From: Trogon surrucura
Lineage: Eukaryota; Chordata; Aves; Trogoniformes; Trogonidae
Reading direction: 5' to 3'
Length of the DNA stretch: 64,000 bases
Assembly: GCA_020746105.1 (NCBI GenBank)
Contig: CM036619.1
Span: forward strand, 73,521,635 to 73,585,634
Made by a program: the position numbers and the translations under genes. The notes beneath the pieces are model-generated. The model saw nothing but the letters and a program-made list of their open reading frames with translations. It did not search any database and was not told the DNA's origin. Shown here piece after piece: positions 23,510 through 36,857 of the stretch (its first letter is position 1; the number at the start of each line of letters is the position of its first letter).

Positions 23510-26500
23510 ACTCCAGAAGAGTAAAATTTCCCGTTTCTTTCTCGCTGCATTGCAGAAGATGCATACACTTTAAGTCCCATTTGCTAGAGACAAACACCTT
23601 TTCTTGGTTGCTCAACCAAATTAAGTGAGTTAATCTCTGTATTATTGCATGTAATCTTTTAACAAGATGAGTGCTATCACTTGTTTTCTTTTTTGCCTTG
23701 AAAAATTAAAAAGTTTTATAGCCAAATTCTGGCTAAAGAGAGATACCTAATTTTTAATAGGTAAATTATACTCGCAGCTAGAGGCTCTAAATAGGAAGTA
23801 AGACTACTTCACTGCATATTAGCCAATATCCAGATAACAAAACAGTCCCCCAACAGTCACACAGGAAGCCTCTTGTCTTACTCTCCCTCTCAAGCAGGAG
23901 AAAATCAGCAGCTTAACACTCTCATCTCGATGCAGCACTGCATGCTCCTAGCTGTCAAACCCAACAGTTCCTGTTCTGTTGCCAGTGTCTCCCTGTATGT
24001 TCCTGTGTCAAGTCTCAGGACAGGGAGCCTTGTGGCTCCCTCCTTTTCTCATGACATTTTGTCTCAGCTGAGCAGTCGATAGGCAGTTTCCAGAGTTACG
24101 TATTTGTGTCTGTCATCTGGTAACGCTGGTTGTTTTCTTGCAATACTGTGTTTTCTTTTCTGTCCCTAGGTAGTGAAAAATTGTGAGCTTTTTGTGAAAT
24201 ACTGGTTGGAGTGCTAAGAGGAATTCAGCGCTGTGATAGAGTTAATTCACCATTACCTGTCTTCATTTGTTCACCCACCTGACTGAATAGTGCAGTATTA
24301 GACATGTTCTCTCTTGATTCTTGCAATTATGCTGTTCCCATTACCTTCCTTCATTACGAGCTATTGAAGGTGTAAGTACGGCTATGAGAAAAGCTTTCTT
24401 GAAAACTTTTTTTTTCTTCTTTTTAGTAGTAAAAAGTCTGAAAAGCAGGAAGAGGGAGTTTTATTGGTCACTTTGATCACTGATATACCAACATTTGCAT
24501 TGGTAAGCTACTATTTTGAACATCTGAGTGGTCTGTGTATATGCTGAATCTCCTTGCTGAGCTTTCAGGGATGTTCTTTGAACAAGCAATGAGAAATATG
24601 ATACTGATTACTCACCTCAGGAATCGTGGTGCTTTATGCCGTAACATCTCTGAGAAATACAAAGTAAAAACCTGTTTTAGGGAGGAGGGGAGAAATTTTA
24701 AAACTTATGGTTCTAAGAATATGTGGGTTTTTTCCTGTGGAAAAAAATTATTAGTGACAGGGAAACCTCAAAAGGGTCAAAGATTTAATGTGAAAACACA
24801 TGCAGTACTCTCAAGAGACTTACCCACATTTGAGAAACCTCGTAAATCCCAAGTATAGATTAGTCGCTAGAATTTTCAGTTAACTCATAAAATAATCTTT
24901 TGTTTTGAGCAAAGAAATAATAAAAGCAAAAGTGTATGGAGATACACTTCCAAAGCTAGATCTCCTATCATTTTAAACAAAAAGTGAAGATCCAGCTATA
25001 AACGTTCTTAGCACAGCAACATTTATGATAATCAGGAGTACTTTCCTTGTAGATAAAGGACTGCCCAGAAATAAAATGCAGCAGAAGTCTCCTCAGAATT
25101 AGGGCCAAGAACTGGTAATCATCTCTTAAACTGATAGGGCTATTTATTTATCAAAAGTACACTTGTTTTTAAATGAAAAGAAGTACTATAGAGTATTGTA
25201 CAAGTCTGTGAGACACTCTCCTAACTGGCTCACAGAAGTGAAGCGAAAGGGTGCAAAATTCTTCCTCACCTCTTGTGGCTCAGTTCTGATTGCCTGTTGT
25301 TAATATTTTGGGGTGCTACATAGCTATTTTGTGTGTCTCTGCAACTGAGAGTTTCGACATCCGGATACTTAGCTTTGAAATATTTAAGACAGGAGAGAAA
25401 ACCACTGAAATGTATAGAAATTAGAACCTGTATTGCAAAGTGAGCAAACAAAACGAGTGAGACTATGTTTCTGTACTGAAATAGGAAAGGCTAGGAGTAA
25501 CTTGTGAACTGTTATTCCAGGTAGTTTTTTTTTTACATACATTTTTTGACATACATAGAAGCTTGCTATTAGGTAAATCCTGGACAGGTTTTCAAATGAG
25601 CTTCTTTACCTGCTGTTAGTCAAGCTAAGGACAGAACTCTATTGGTTTTAAAACCCCAGCAAAGTCTTTTTACTTCCTTAGGAATCCAGTTTCTTAGCAA
25701 CAAGGAATACTTGCATACACAAGGCATTTGGACTGTGTTTTAACAAAAGGCTTTATTTGAATTAGGAATTTTTCAAAACCATGTCAGTTTTCAGTTGCAT
25801 GAGGCAAGCTTGAATTTGCATCTCGCATTCCAGTATTTTTTTCAGATTTTAAAACGTGTTAGCTTGTCCATCTATAATTTCTTCATATGGTACTTTAAAT
25901 ACTAATTTCTCGTGTCTTTGTTAGTGTCTAATGGTAACATAAATTTTTTTCTCTTAAATGAAGTTTGATCCTGTGTTTTGAATAAACCACAAGGACAGCA
26001 CGCTCCTTAAAATATCCATGGAAATGTTATGAGCTACTGAGCAAGATTTGGTCCAGCTTCAGAAGAATGCCTTTGCAGAAACAATCTTGTCTAACCTTAT
26101 AATTCTTCTGAAATTTGAAGAGTATTAGATGATGTATCTTGTTCTTCCCTTGGGATAACAGTTACCTGTGGCATGTTTTGGAATTTTGTTTCCTTTTAAT
26201 GCAAAGTATTCTTAACGTGCTGTACCTATAAGAAACAGTGCATTAGAATCTGTCAAAATAATCAGAGAATATTATGAGGAAAGGATTTATATGTTGGCCG
26301 CTAGATGGTGTGTTTATTTAGTTTCATTAAAAATTGTTAATTTGAGGTGTCATGTTTAGTGAGATGGTATGTAGAAAGAATATGTGAGATGTATTGGCCA
26401 GTAATCTTTTGTGCTGTTGTTTTAAACAACTCTCCTATATAACATAGTAGTTTTTCATAGTGAGAAAATGCTGTAGTCTAGGGGAGGTCATGAGTGGATT

Positions 26501-29500
26501 ACCACCTACGCTTCAGAGTCAGCACAGTGTTTTCATCAGCTAATACATTGACAGCAAGAGAATCTCAGCAATAAATGTCTTTCCTTTTAAGACAATGCAG
26601 TTTTTATCAGAACTGTTGCAATAGGAATTTTATTGATTTTTTAAGAGTTTCTTTACCAACAAATGATGAGGGGGAAGAGCACAGCATTCATAGCAGAAAA
26701 GATATTGTAGGCTGTCTTGGCAGTGGAGAGAAAGAAAAGTGGAGGGAAAGAAAAAATATTTATATATTGCAAGGTAGGAAAAAATGCCTTCTCTCTCCTC
26801 ATTCTACTGGTCAAAACAAAACAAAAATTCAGAAATGCAGAGCGCTTGGTTGGGAGAGAAGGCCACGTTCAGTCATTGCATATGTTAATGCTAGAATTTA
26901 GCATGGATTTTTGAGTTTAGGTCAGTTCTCTTGGCTTGAAGAAAGGGATTTAGATTGCTGTGCCCATCAGAAACCAAAACTAGGAAGAAAAACATGTAAA
27001 TCAAGGCCTGAGTCCAGTGCAGCAAGACATCAACATTTGCTTTGGACACTAAACCAGACCAGTCACAGTTGAGCCAGATCAGCAGCCATGAAAACTAGGG
27101 AACGATTTTACAAACGCCCTTGTTTCTAATATGAAGTGATTTTTCTCGTGATGCTCGTCTAATCAAAAGTCTAATCTTGCAGTGTGTAAATGTTACTTCT
27201 CATATTTACAATGGGATGATTGGTATTTCTATTATCTCAGTGGAGGTATAAATACTATTCCAGGTCTTTGGCATTGCATGTAAATCCTGATCCAGCCTTC
27301 TATAACTCTTTTAAAAAATATTTTTCTGAACACTTAAAAATCAAACCCTAAGTGAATGTATGAAGTACTGAAAATACTTAATTTAATCTTAAAGCAGACA
27401 TCGAAGCTGGCCACTCAAAATACCACTCAGGCATTCCAGGCGGCTTTTGAAAATATAACCCTGTTGTTGAACAAGTGAGAAGACTGAATTTTCAGAGAAT
27501 GAGGACAAACTATAATCAGACTACCATTAATAATTTTATTCATGCTTTACAGGCGTCTCATTTTATTTTGCTTCTGAAGTCAAACCCTAATTTGATTATT
27601 CGTGTGTGTATAGATTTTTCTTTATTATCAATACATATCTCTAAAACATTGCTGAGAATGTAAGCATAGATCCCTAGAATGTTAGTGTTTGAAGATTATT
27701 GAACTTTTGTTTTTCCATTATGAATTTTACTTCTTCAGTGGCAGTCTATTGCATATAGAGTTTCTGAGCAGAGCGTTGACCTGTTTTAGCCCCGGAGATG
27801 GCAGGTTGTAAACTCCTGCTCTACAAAGCCCTAGTTCTGGGTTATCTATGTCCTGATGTCTGTGTTACTGCAGAATAACAAACCCAAGAAGCAGACCATG
27901 TTTGCAGTGCTGATGTCTATATAATAAATTGGATTCATTGTACCCATTTTACACTTCATTGCCACTCTGCCAAATAATCTATTACTAAGTGAGGATAATG
28001 GCTTACTTGAACAATTAATTTAATTCCCTTTTGGCCTTTTCTAGAAATTCGAAGTTTGACTTTCACCACTCACAGGCTAATGTATGTCTTGTGTTGCATA
28101 GTGAAGCAGACTAGCTCTAAGGCAACCTTTAATGCCCAGGACATTATAAACCTAAAGAAGTATAAATTTGTGAAATACAGAGAATGCAAAAGAAGAGTAG
28201 CCAGTTTTTAATGCAACATGTATTCAGGTCTTGGGATTCTGGAGAGATGAAGTACTTGTCAGGAGTGCTTTATGTAGAAGACTCCTCATTGGTTATTGTT
28301 AGAGAATAAAATGGAATAAATATTTATTTATTTATTTCCTAATTTATCTTTCATCTTAATTAAATACACCTGTGTCTATGCGGAAATGGAAAGGAAAATT
28401 AAATGCACAATATAACAAGTAGTGCTTAAAACTAGGGTAATGCCTCAACTGCTAAATTTCAGGAGGAATGCTTTTGTATATGAAGATTTTATTGGCATTC
28501 ACTTAGAGTGACCTGAATAATTTATTGGCGCATCTCTGCTTGTCTGCAGTGCATTCTGATACACGCATAATAAAGCCTTAATGTCCTCATTGGAAATGGC
28601 AGTCAGAGTAGAAATGTCTCTCTCATATTAAATATATAGTATGTTATAAAAAACTGAGAGTTTCACAGAGCTGGTTATAAATTATGAGTTATGAAATGCA
28701 GACAGTTGGTGACAAATGAAAATCAGTGGTAGATGCTACAGCAAATAAGGATAAGAGTAAGCATTTTAGTATTTCTAGAAAAAATGGGCCTAGCCTTGAT
28801 TTAGGTAGGCTGCTTTGAAGGAAGAGCAATGATTCAGAAGGCAGATGTGTTTGAATAAATACTAATTTAGTGCTTGCAGAAAGACTTTCTATGGTGTTTT
28901 CACATCTCCAAGTTGAGCATACCTTCTAGTTCAAGAGTACCTACAGTAGGTATCAAAGAGCAAAGACTCAAGATATGTGTTCAAGGTATTTAACGAAAGG
29001 GATGTAAATGCCAAAGAAAGAGTTATTTGGATTCAGGAGTCTCAAGGTGTGAAACATTAGGATGGAGTGTGGGGATGTGTGAAATCATGCAGCTGCCACC
29101 TTGTCTCCATTGCCAACCCCATCACCTGTTGAGGGGCATGATCTGGGTCCCTTAAATCACAATTTTTTGCATGCTGTGAACCAGTTATGAACTTGTGTTG
29201 TAACCAACAGTTTGTTACACACAGATGGCATTCCTCAACTGCCTTTCAACTCCGCAGTGTTTCCCCAGTGCCCTGCTTAGTGTGCTTCCCACCTTTCCAG
29301 CCTCCATCTGTTGTTTAGAGGACCTAGCTAGATTCTGGACCAGACAGTGGGGACTAAATTGAAGAAAGATGTGAAGTTGTTAGGTTTTTTCCCTTCAGAT
29401 CTCAGGCCTACATTTTCATACTTAGCTACAAAAATAAAAGAAAAACTTCTCAAGGAATCTTATGTTCAAGGATCTCAAAAGAATTAGCTAATTCTCTGAG

Positions 29501-32500
29501 TTAATGCTGTCAACATATAAAATGTTATATAATACTGATGCTGTTCCAGATAACAAGAAAAAAAACTTAAGCAAATTGAAGAGCTAAAGCCTCTATCACT
29601 CTTTCTGCTTGTTGCCAAAGTGTGTTGGCACAACACAATCAGTATAGGAACAAGACAACCTGAAATATAATATTATACAGTTTGTCTCTGGGTTTTTTTT
29701 ATCTTTTATAAGGGCCTAGTTTCATCAAAACTGTGTAATATCATTTTTTATGATTTGTTAAGTGTAAATGATCTTTGGCACAACTAGATGGCTACAGATA
29801 TCTTATGAAATACAGTAAGTGATATTTCATAACCTGAAGCTTTCTCTCAGGCAGGAAAAGCTGTAAGGTCAAGAGGAGTTGCAAGATATTGTGGAAAAAC
29901 TAAATAAAATTATAGCTGTTGTTCAGTGAATTTGGGTTACATATGCCTCAATCTTAAAACAGAAAAAAACCCAGTAACAACAAAATCCACAAAAATTTTA
30001 AAATGTTAGGAGATCAATTCAGTCGTGGTCACTTGACAGATACTATATGGGAAAAGTAAATTTTCTAAAAGTATTCAATTATAAAAAAAATCTTACAGTA
30101 TTTTCCTCAGATGTCAGAGGTAGCAGATCAGAAAATACTTTTGCTATCATAACATTCTGTACCTGAAGTCAATGTTTAAGTTTAAATTACCATTCTTAGT
30201 TAAACTGTGGAAAATACCCTTAAGTGCATTCAAAGTGTCTTCTAAATAAAGGATATATGATAAAAGAATTACAGTAGAGTTCAGTCCTGGAAATTAAGTT
30301 AATTAAAAAAATTTAACCACTGACTATATTTCAGTTTAATTTAAAAAAAAATAATGAAATACCACATCTGTGTACATATAACTTATTGGAGACTTACAAA
30401 TGTGCGATTTGCAAAGATTTTTCTTTTTTGTTATCTCATCGTACTGGAACATGTTGGAAGACAAAATCTCTACCTTAGGGAAGAACTGAGTGAGATTTAG
30501 GTCCCTGGGATTGTGTAGATCTAGAAAATTTTTGTTCTGAAGTACTATGCACATGAAATGAAAAGGGCAATCATTTTACAGAGCCATAGGAGAGCCCAGA
30601 GATAAAATACTTAAATGAAAATTTTGACTTCTTGATGGCATTCTAAAAAATATTACTAGAATTTTCAGAATCTGAGTGGTTCTAGGTGGGTAACATAAAA
30701 AAGCCAACAGTGTTTTGCTGTGAAATTTAGAGAAGAGTGTTGTTATTTTTATCTGCCACAGCCATGAGGAAGGGTAACAATGTAATTTCATGGAAAAATG
30801 AGAAAACACAATTGCAGGAAGAAGGTTTAGCTGATAATGTTCCACTCTGTAATTGAAACCATCCCTGCTATACAAGGAAGGATTCAGAGTCTGGCAGAGA
30901 GTAAAGAAAAAAGACTTTTTCATTATCACAAGCTTTATATATTTAATCTCATTTCCCCAAAAGCAGCTGTAAAAAGGGACTGAGAAATGCAAGAAGCAAC
31001 CATTTTACCTCTCTGGGGAGCAAGATGTGCATTGACAGTGATACTAAGTTCTACGCCAAGCAACAAATAAGGAAAGCATTACGCTTCCTTGAGTTTGAAA
31101 AACCTTTGATAGGAGTGCTGTGGTTAGTGCTGGTGTACGCAACACAGCTTTGATACTTGGCATCCTGTCTGTTCTCCTTTCTGGTGCAGAGTGAGAGATG
31201 TTCACTGTCTAGATCAAACGTGGCTGAAAATTTATTAAAAAACGTGCTCTTGCTTAGAATTTTTGGATATTACTTTGTGCAAGTGTGTGAGGTGGTGGAT
31301 TTTTTTCCTTTTGTATACCTATGGCCTAAGCTTAGAAAGAATGTGTGATATTATAACCTTAATATAAATGTAATTGCAGTGATGAAGCCTTAATGAAAGG
31401 AAGGACAGGATGAGATGTTTTCCTTTCTTCTCACACTGCTGGAAGTGTTGTCTTTCTGATTTCTGGAAATGTTATAATTCCAGTGGTATCTATGTTGGTG
31501 AAGGTACTAGGAGCTGTCCTTAATTGTGCCAGTGGTGAATAAAAGTAATTTCTGTTTTCTCTGATGTGAGAGGGAAAGAATAAAAGAAAATTGCTAATCA
31601 CAAATAAACCAACAGTTATTTTGCAATTAATTTTTAATTTTAATAACTAATTTTGAAGCATCATCCTCACTTCAATGTAAATGTGAACATAGTGTTGGAA
31701 GAGTGAGTTGGTGTGCATCTCTGTCAAGCCATGGAGATGTTGGATTTTTTAATTATTTTTTTTTACAGAATTTCAATCCATCCAACTTGTATAATGGCTT
31801 CTACTTTCTTAAGGTAACTGTTTCTTTCCATTATCCTGAAATTAACTGAAATATCTTAATTTCCAACTGGATGTTCTACTATCTGTTTCAGCTGAAGAGC
31901 TTAACTACCTTCAGTTGCCTTCCCCTGCACTGTGCTGTGTTAACCCCTAGTCCAAAGGCATCAGAACTGGTATTTTCCCAGTGATTTTTAGCTTAGCGTA
32001 TTAATATAAACTGAATTTTTTATACAGTTGAAATAAATACTCTGGTCTGTGAATTGCAGCAACTAAGTCTGATTGGAATTCTGCTCTGAAACTATAAATT
32101 ATTCAAAAACTTGTTGTGATGATGAATGATTTTTAAAATACATGGATGACCAAGTGAGAATGCCAGTGGTTGATTATATACTGTAGACACAATGTTATGA
32201 GTATTGTAAACCCCTAAGTGTTCAGATATAAAATAGAAGTATCAGATATTCTGTGAATCTTATTATTTTACTTTCAATTACCTACAGCATATAATAGTCT
32301 GCTTGGAGAGCTGGCAAATAGATCTTTTTGTAATGGAAATGTTTTCTAGTAATGTTTCCTCAATGCCCTTTACATGCAAACATTAATCATCTCACTGAAT
32401 TGCTCTTTTGGGAGATAAAAGAAATTTTGCTGTGCACACCCTGATTTCATCTCTATGCTTTAAATAGCTTTTGTTTTTCTTTCTGAACATTGCTTAAAAA

Positions 32501-34192
32501 TACGCTGAAAACCTGATGACTGTATTTCTCATAAGTATGCAAGCTGAATTCTCTGGAGCCTTTTCTCTCTAGAGTTATAGAAGAAGCTACTGGCAGAACT
32601 TCTTACATTTAAAAAAATAACAAAACCCAAATCCTGCTGTCTGTGAAAGCCTCTTACTCTACGTGTCATGGATTCTCATTTGGTTTAATTGACAAATCAT
32701 TACAAAGAAGCCTTATTTCTATATGAAGAGACCTAATACTTGTCAAGACACTTTTCCAAGTAGAAACTTTAAATAGTGAGCTACCACTGTTCTTTAACTA
32801 TGCTCTGGCCTCATTGTGTGAGGGGAAGGAAATGAAAAAAAGTCTCTGTTAAATGCGTAGTAGTCTTCCAAAGCACAGTTTTAAAATTAGCATATAAATA
32901 CTAACAAATCTGAGAAGTACCCTAGTTTGTTTAATATCAGATCTCTTTTATTGATATAGGACTACTATCACTTGGTAAACTTACCAGGCTGCAAGTTTGT
33001 ACTTTGAATTTGTGAAGAGGGAATCCTAAAAGTGTCAAATTTAAGAAGAAATCCTCTCTACAGGACGAAATATGACCGTTTATGTAGAACAAATTCACTT
33101 TCTTAAGTGATGAGTTCTCAGTCACTGCAGACTGTAGAGTTTTTAAAGACAAAGTGAGAACACAGTTTTTAAAATGAAAGTTAAGGTTTGCTGGAAGGTA
33201 TGCTTTTACCCACTAGTCAAAACTACTCAGGAATAGAAAAGAGACCAGAGAAAATAGACTAGTTTTACAATACTGTTCTTTTGAGAAGGGCTATTTTGAA
33301 TTTCGCACAGTAATTTCAGAAATCACATTGTCAAAATTGTTTGATACTGTTTAGAAGAAAAAATGGGAAGAAACAATAGTGAAATTTTGAGAACTGTCCA
33401 GGTGGAAATGGACTTCAAACATGGAAAGAGAGAGAAGCTAAAATAACCTGTGTAACTACCATGTGCCTTTTCAATTATTATTGTGGCATTTTGGCTGAGT
33501 AATACTGCAAAACTCTTAATCAGAATGATGGAAAACATGCAAAGTTTTCTTAAAGAGAAGTGTTTTTTCCAAATTTTTTGGTTTGATTGCAGATGACAGT
33601 CCCATTCACATCAACAAGATTCCTGTGATACTAACTCCTATGATACTTTCTTGGTTAAGCTGGACTAAACTTAATTTTGCAGTAAACTTGTTGATATGTG
33701 AAGATGGAAAATTTTTTTTCTGTGGCTTGTGTTGGTTTTTTTTCACTCAAAACAATTATCTTTATGTATTTAATAGTCAGTTGAATTTGACAGAACCCTG
33801 AAAAAAATTAAGGAGTGATTGACCAGAGATTAAGTTCTCAGTTGCGAAACCTTGTGGGCATCTACTACCTACATTTTTCTTATCACAATGAAAGTCATGG
33901 ATTTCAGTTTCTCCTGAAAGAGATCATAAGAAAGGTTTCTGATTTTGTTTGACCTTGTGGGAAACAAACCAGCCACAACTTTTAAGTGTTGCATAAACTA
34001 GGTCAGCATAAGAAACAGTAAGCCAGTGAGAAAGCTGCCTGGGGTGACTGCATTTGTTGCAGAGGTCATATTTATCTATTTGTCATTGATTTACTTCAGT
34101 CAGTTTATTAGATTGTCAGGTTGTCAGAGTGCTTTAGCAACCTTCTTTTCACTGTATTTCGTGTGCTGAGCACAGGTCACGGCTCCCCTCTT
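23510..34192. other. 10.7 kb repeat-poor AT-rich desert
   Basis: No recognisable gene, CR1 or LTR. The longest frames (24535-24858 plus; 26575-26901 plus; 30576-30992 minus, 138 codons) lack recognisable domains, and their composition reflects AT-rich DNA. There is a short TTTA microsatellite near 28.32 kb. The absence of recognisable repeats over this length may mean old, decayed sequence or regulatory constraint; the sequence alone cannot tell these apart. Confidence 0.55.
28318..28337. repeat. (TTTA)n microsatellite
   Basis: Four to five tandem TTTA units. Confidence 0.85.
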
Positions 34193-34274
34193 ATCATAGA
34201 ATCATAGAATGTTAGGGATTGGAAGGGACCTCGAAAGATCATCAAGTCCAATCCCCCTGCCAGAGCAGGAATGC

Positions 34275-36068
34275 CTAGATTATGCTACACAGGAACGTGT
34301 CCAGGCAGGTCTTGAATGTCTCCAGAGAAGGAGACTCCACAGCCTCTCTGGGCAGCCCGTTCCAGGGCTTCGTCACCCTCACTGAGAAGAAGTTTCTTCT
34401 CGAGTTTAAGCGGAACCTCTTATGTTCCAGTTTCAGCCCATTACCCCTTGTCCTATCAGTGGTTGTCACCGAGAAGAGCCTGGCTCCATCCTCGTGACAC
34501 TCACCCTTGATATATTTGTAAACATGAATGAGGTCACCCCTCAGCCTCCTCTTCTCCAAACTAAAGAGCCCCAGCTCCTTCAGTCTTTTCTTATAAGGGA
34601 GATGCTCCACTCCCTTAATCATCCTAGTTGCCCTGTGCTGGACTCTCTCCAGCAGTTCCCTGTCTTTCTTGAACTGAGGGGCCCAGAACTGGACACAGTA
34701 TTCCAGATGGGGTCTCACCAGGGCAGAGTAGAGGGGAAGGAGAACCTCTCTTGACCTACTAACCACCCCCCTTCTAATACACCCCAGGATGCCATTGGCC
34801 TTCCTGGCCACAAGGGCACAGTGCTGGCTCATGGTCATCCTGCTGTCCACCAAGACTCCCAGGTCCCTTTCCCCTACACTACTCTCTAATAAGTCATTCC
34901 CCAACTTATACTGGAACCTGGGGTTGTTCCTACCCAGATGCAAGACCCTACATTTACCCTTGTTATATTTCATTAAATTTTTCCCCGCCCAACTCTCCAG
35001 CCTGTCCAGGTCTCGCTGGATGGCAGCACAGCCTTCTGGTGTGTCAGCCACTCCTCCCAGCTTGGTGTCATCAGCAAACTTGCTGATAGTACTCTCTAGT
35101 CCCTCATCCAAGTCATCGATGAATATATTGAATAATACTGGTCCCAGTACCGACCCTTGAGGGACTCCACTGGATACAGGTTTCCAACCAGACTCCGCCC
35201 CATTGACCACAACTCTTTGGCTTCTTCCCCTTAGCCAGTTCGCAGTCCACCTCACTACCCGAGAGTCTAGACCACACTTCTGCAGTTTAACAGCAAGGAT
35301 GTTGTGGGAGACTGTGTCAAATGCTTTACTGAAGTCAAGGTAGACCACATCCACCGCTCTGCCATCATCTATCCACCTTGTTATATCCTTGTAAAAGGCT
35401 ATGAGGTTAGTCAAGCATGACTTCCCCTTGGTGAAGCCATGTTGACTGTCTCTAATGACCCTCTTCTCCTTGATATGCCTTGAGATGGCACCAAGGATAA
35501 GTCGTTCCATCACTTTCCCAGGGATGGAGGTGAGGCTGACCGGTCTATAGTTACCCGGGTCCTCCTTCTTGCCCTTTTTGAAGACTGGAGTGACATTTGC
35601 TTCCCTCCAGTCCTCAGGCACCTCTCCCGTCTCCCAGGACTCGGCAAAGATGATGGAGAGTGGTCTAGCAATGACATCAGCCAACTCCCTCAGCACCCGT
35701 GGATGCATCCCATCTGGACCCATGGATTTATGGATGTCCAGATTGCTTAATTGGTCCCTAACCCAGTCCTCATCGACTAAAGCAAACTCCTCCACTGCCC
35801 TGACTTCCTCTGGGGCCTCAGGGGAACGGGGCTCCTCAGGACAGCCTCCGGCAGAGTAGACAGAGACAAAGAAGGCATTCAGTAACTCTGCCTTCTCTGT
35901 ATCATGTGTCACCAAGGCACCCACCTCATTCATCAGTGGGCCTACATTGCCTCTGGTGTTAGTTTTATCTGCCACGTATTTGAAAAAGCTCTTCCTGTTG
36001 TCCTTGACCCCTCTCGCCAGGTTCAATTCTAGGGAGGCCTTTGCTTTCCTAGTTGCCTCCCTACATCC
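34275..36068 (-). pseudogene. CR1 ORF2 reverse-transcriptase domain, 5'-truncated
   Basis: A long open frame that would synthesise CR1 cDNA at the nicked target. Counting from the TTG codon at 36026 it has 583 codons, and the frame stays open upstream to a TGA at 36069-36071. Visible motifs: [17 protein letters not shown] near residue 160, the first catalytic block [13 protein letters not shown] (near 229), [12 protein letters not shown] (near 289), and FADDTKLGG (317-325) with the two catalytic aspartates. The C-terminus is the usual FLCSII-stop. The upstream TGA replaces the arginine codon seen in the copy at 63.6 kb (context VRECREA), consistent with CGA to TGA decay. The N-terminal endonuclease is absent, so the element cannot move by itself. 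No frameshift interrupts the reverse-transcriptase domain. Confidence 0.93.
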
Positions 36069-36071
36069 TCA
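36069..36071 (-). other. In-frame TGA ending the upstream ORF2 frame
   Basis: TCA on the plus strand, read as TGA on the minus strand. It is the stop immediately upstream of GGATGTAGGGAGGCA, where another CR1 copy in this window has an arginine codon. Upstream of it the CR1 reading continues but is no longer one open frame. Confidence 0.7.
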
Positions 36072-36364
36072 GACAACAGCCTTATATTCTTCCCAAGTAG
36101 CCAGCCCCGCCTTCAAGATCTGTAAATTCTCCTCTTGCCCTTGAGCTTACCCAGCAGATCCCTGTTTAGCCACGCAGGTCTCCTGGCTCCCTTCCTTGAC
36201 TTCCTACGTGTCGGGATGCTCTGATGTTGAGCACGGTAGAAGCAGTCCCTGAACGCTAACCAACTATCTTGGGCCCCTTTACCTTCAAACAGCCTTGCCC
36301 ATGGGATTTTCTCTAGTAATTGCTTGAAAAATCCAAAGTTTGCCTTGGCAAAGTCCAGGGTTGC

Positions 36365-36642
36365 AATTCACCATCTATGTCAGTACGAAGTGTAAGACCC
36401 ATTGAGATCTTTGGAGGTGTGGGTTTTCAGTGATGTGCTGGCTGTGCAGTCTCCATTTGTATGAATAATTCTATTTAGCACTTGTTAAATTTTAACATTT
36501 TACATTAAAAATAATTGTACTTTGGGAAATGGTAGGGAAGAATACTGATTATTTCTTGTTTCCATGCTTCTAATTGGAATATATGTTCCTCTTGTTTCCA
36601 GGAACTCTTATTACTTCTCAGATTATTTTTTTGGTACAGCAG
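36365..36642. other. Spacer between two CR1 insertions
   Basis: About 280 bp of AT-rich unique sequence separating the long young CR1 from a short older CR1 tail in the same orientation. Nothing else recognisable. Confidence 0.5.
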
Positions 36643-36857
36643 TATCACAGAATCACAGAATGTCAGGGGTTGGAAGGCACCTCAAAAGATCATCTAGTCC
36701 AGCACCCTTGCCAGAGCAGGATCACCTACAGTAGGTCACACAGGAACGCATCCAGATGGGTTTTGAAAGTCTGCAGAGAAGGAGACTCCACAACCTCCCT
36801 GGGCAACCTGTTCCAGTGCTCTATCACCCTCACAGTGAAAAAGTTTTTTCTAATAGT
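36643..36857 (-). mobile_element. CR1 LINE 3' end fragment
   Basis: Left edge TATCACAGAATCACAGAATG (antisense terminal octamers), followed by the CR1 3' untranslated part and the last ORF2 codons. Broken off at about 36857 next to CAGTGAAAAAGTTTTTTC. It resembles the tails at 8.57 and 18.85 kb (GATCACCTACAGTAGGTCAC) more than that of the long copy beside it, so it belongs to another subfamily and insertion event. Confidence 0.9.

Larger units (their letters stand above)
34193..36364 (-). mobile_element. CR1 LINE, long 5'-truncated copy
   Basis: About 2.17 kb of CR1 on the minus strand. The 3' end is at the left (ATCATAGAATCATAGAATG, two terminal octamers in antisense) and the 5' truncation near 36364, where CR1-like sequence (antisense of a DFAKANFGFFKQLLEKIPW-like stretch) gives way to unique DNA. 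It retains the linker and full reverse-transcriptase part of ORF2; the apurinic endonuclease domain expected further upstream is missing. It is nearly identical to the 53 and 62 kb copies where they overlap, indicating recent mobilisation. No clear target duplication is visible. Confidence 0.96.

Noticed and set aside
30576..30992. A 138-codon minus-strand frame
   Set aside because: Composition is phenylalanine/leucine-rich as expected from T-rich DNA, with no domain and no context.
34282..35859. Plus-strand frames opposite the CR1 reverse transcriptase
   Set aside because: They are antisense shadows of the CR1 ORF2 frame and recur at 54.0-54.6 and 62.6-63.3 kb for the same reason.
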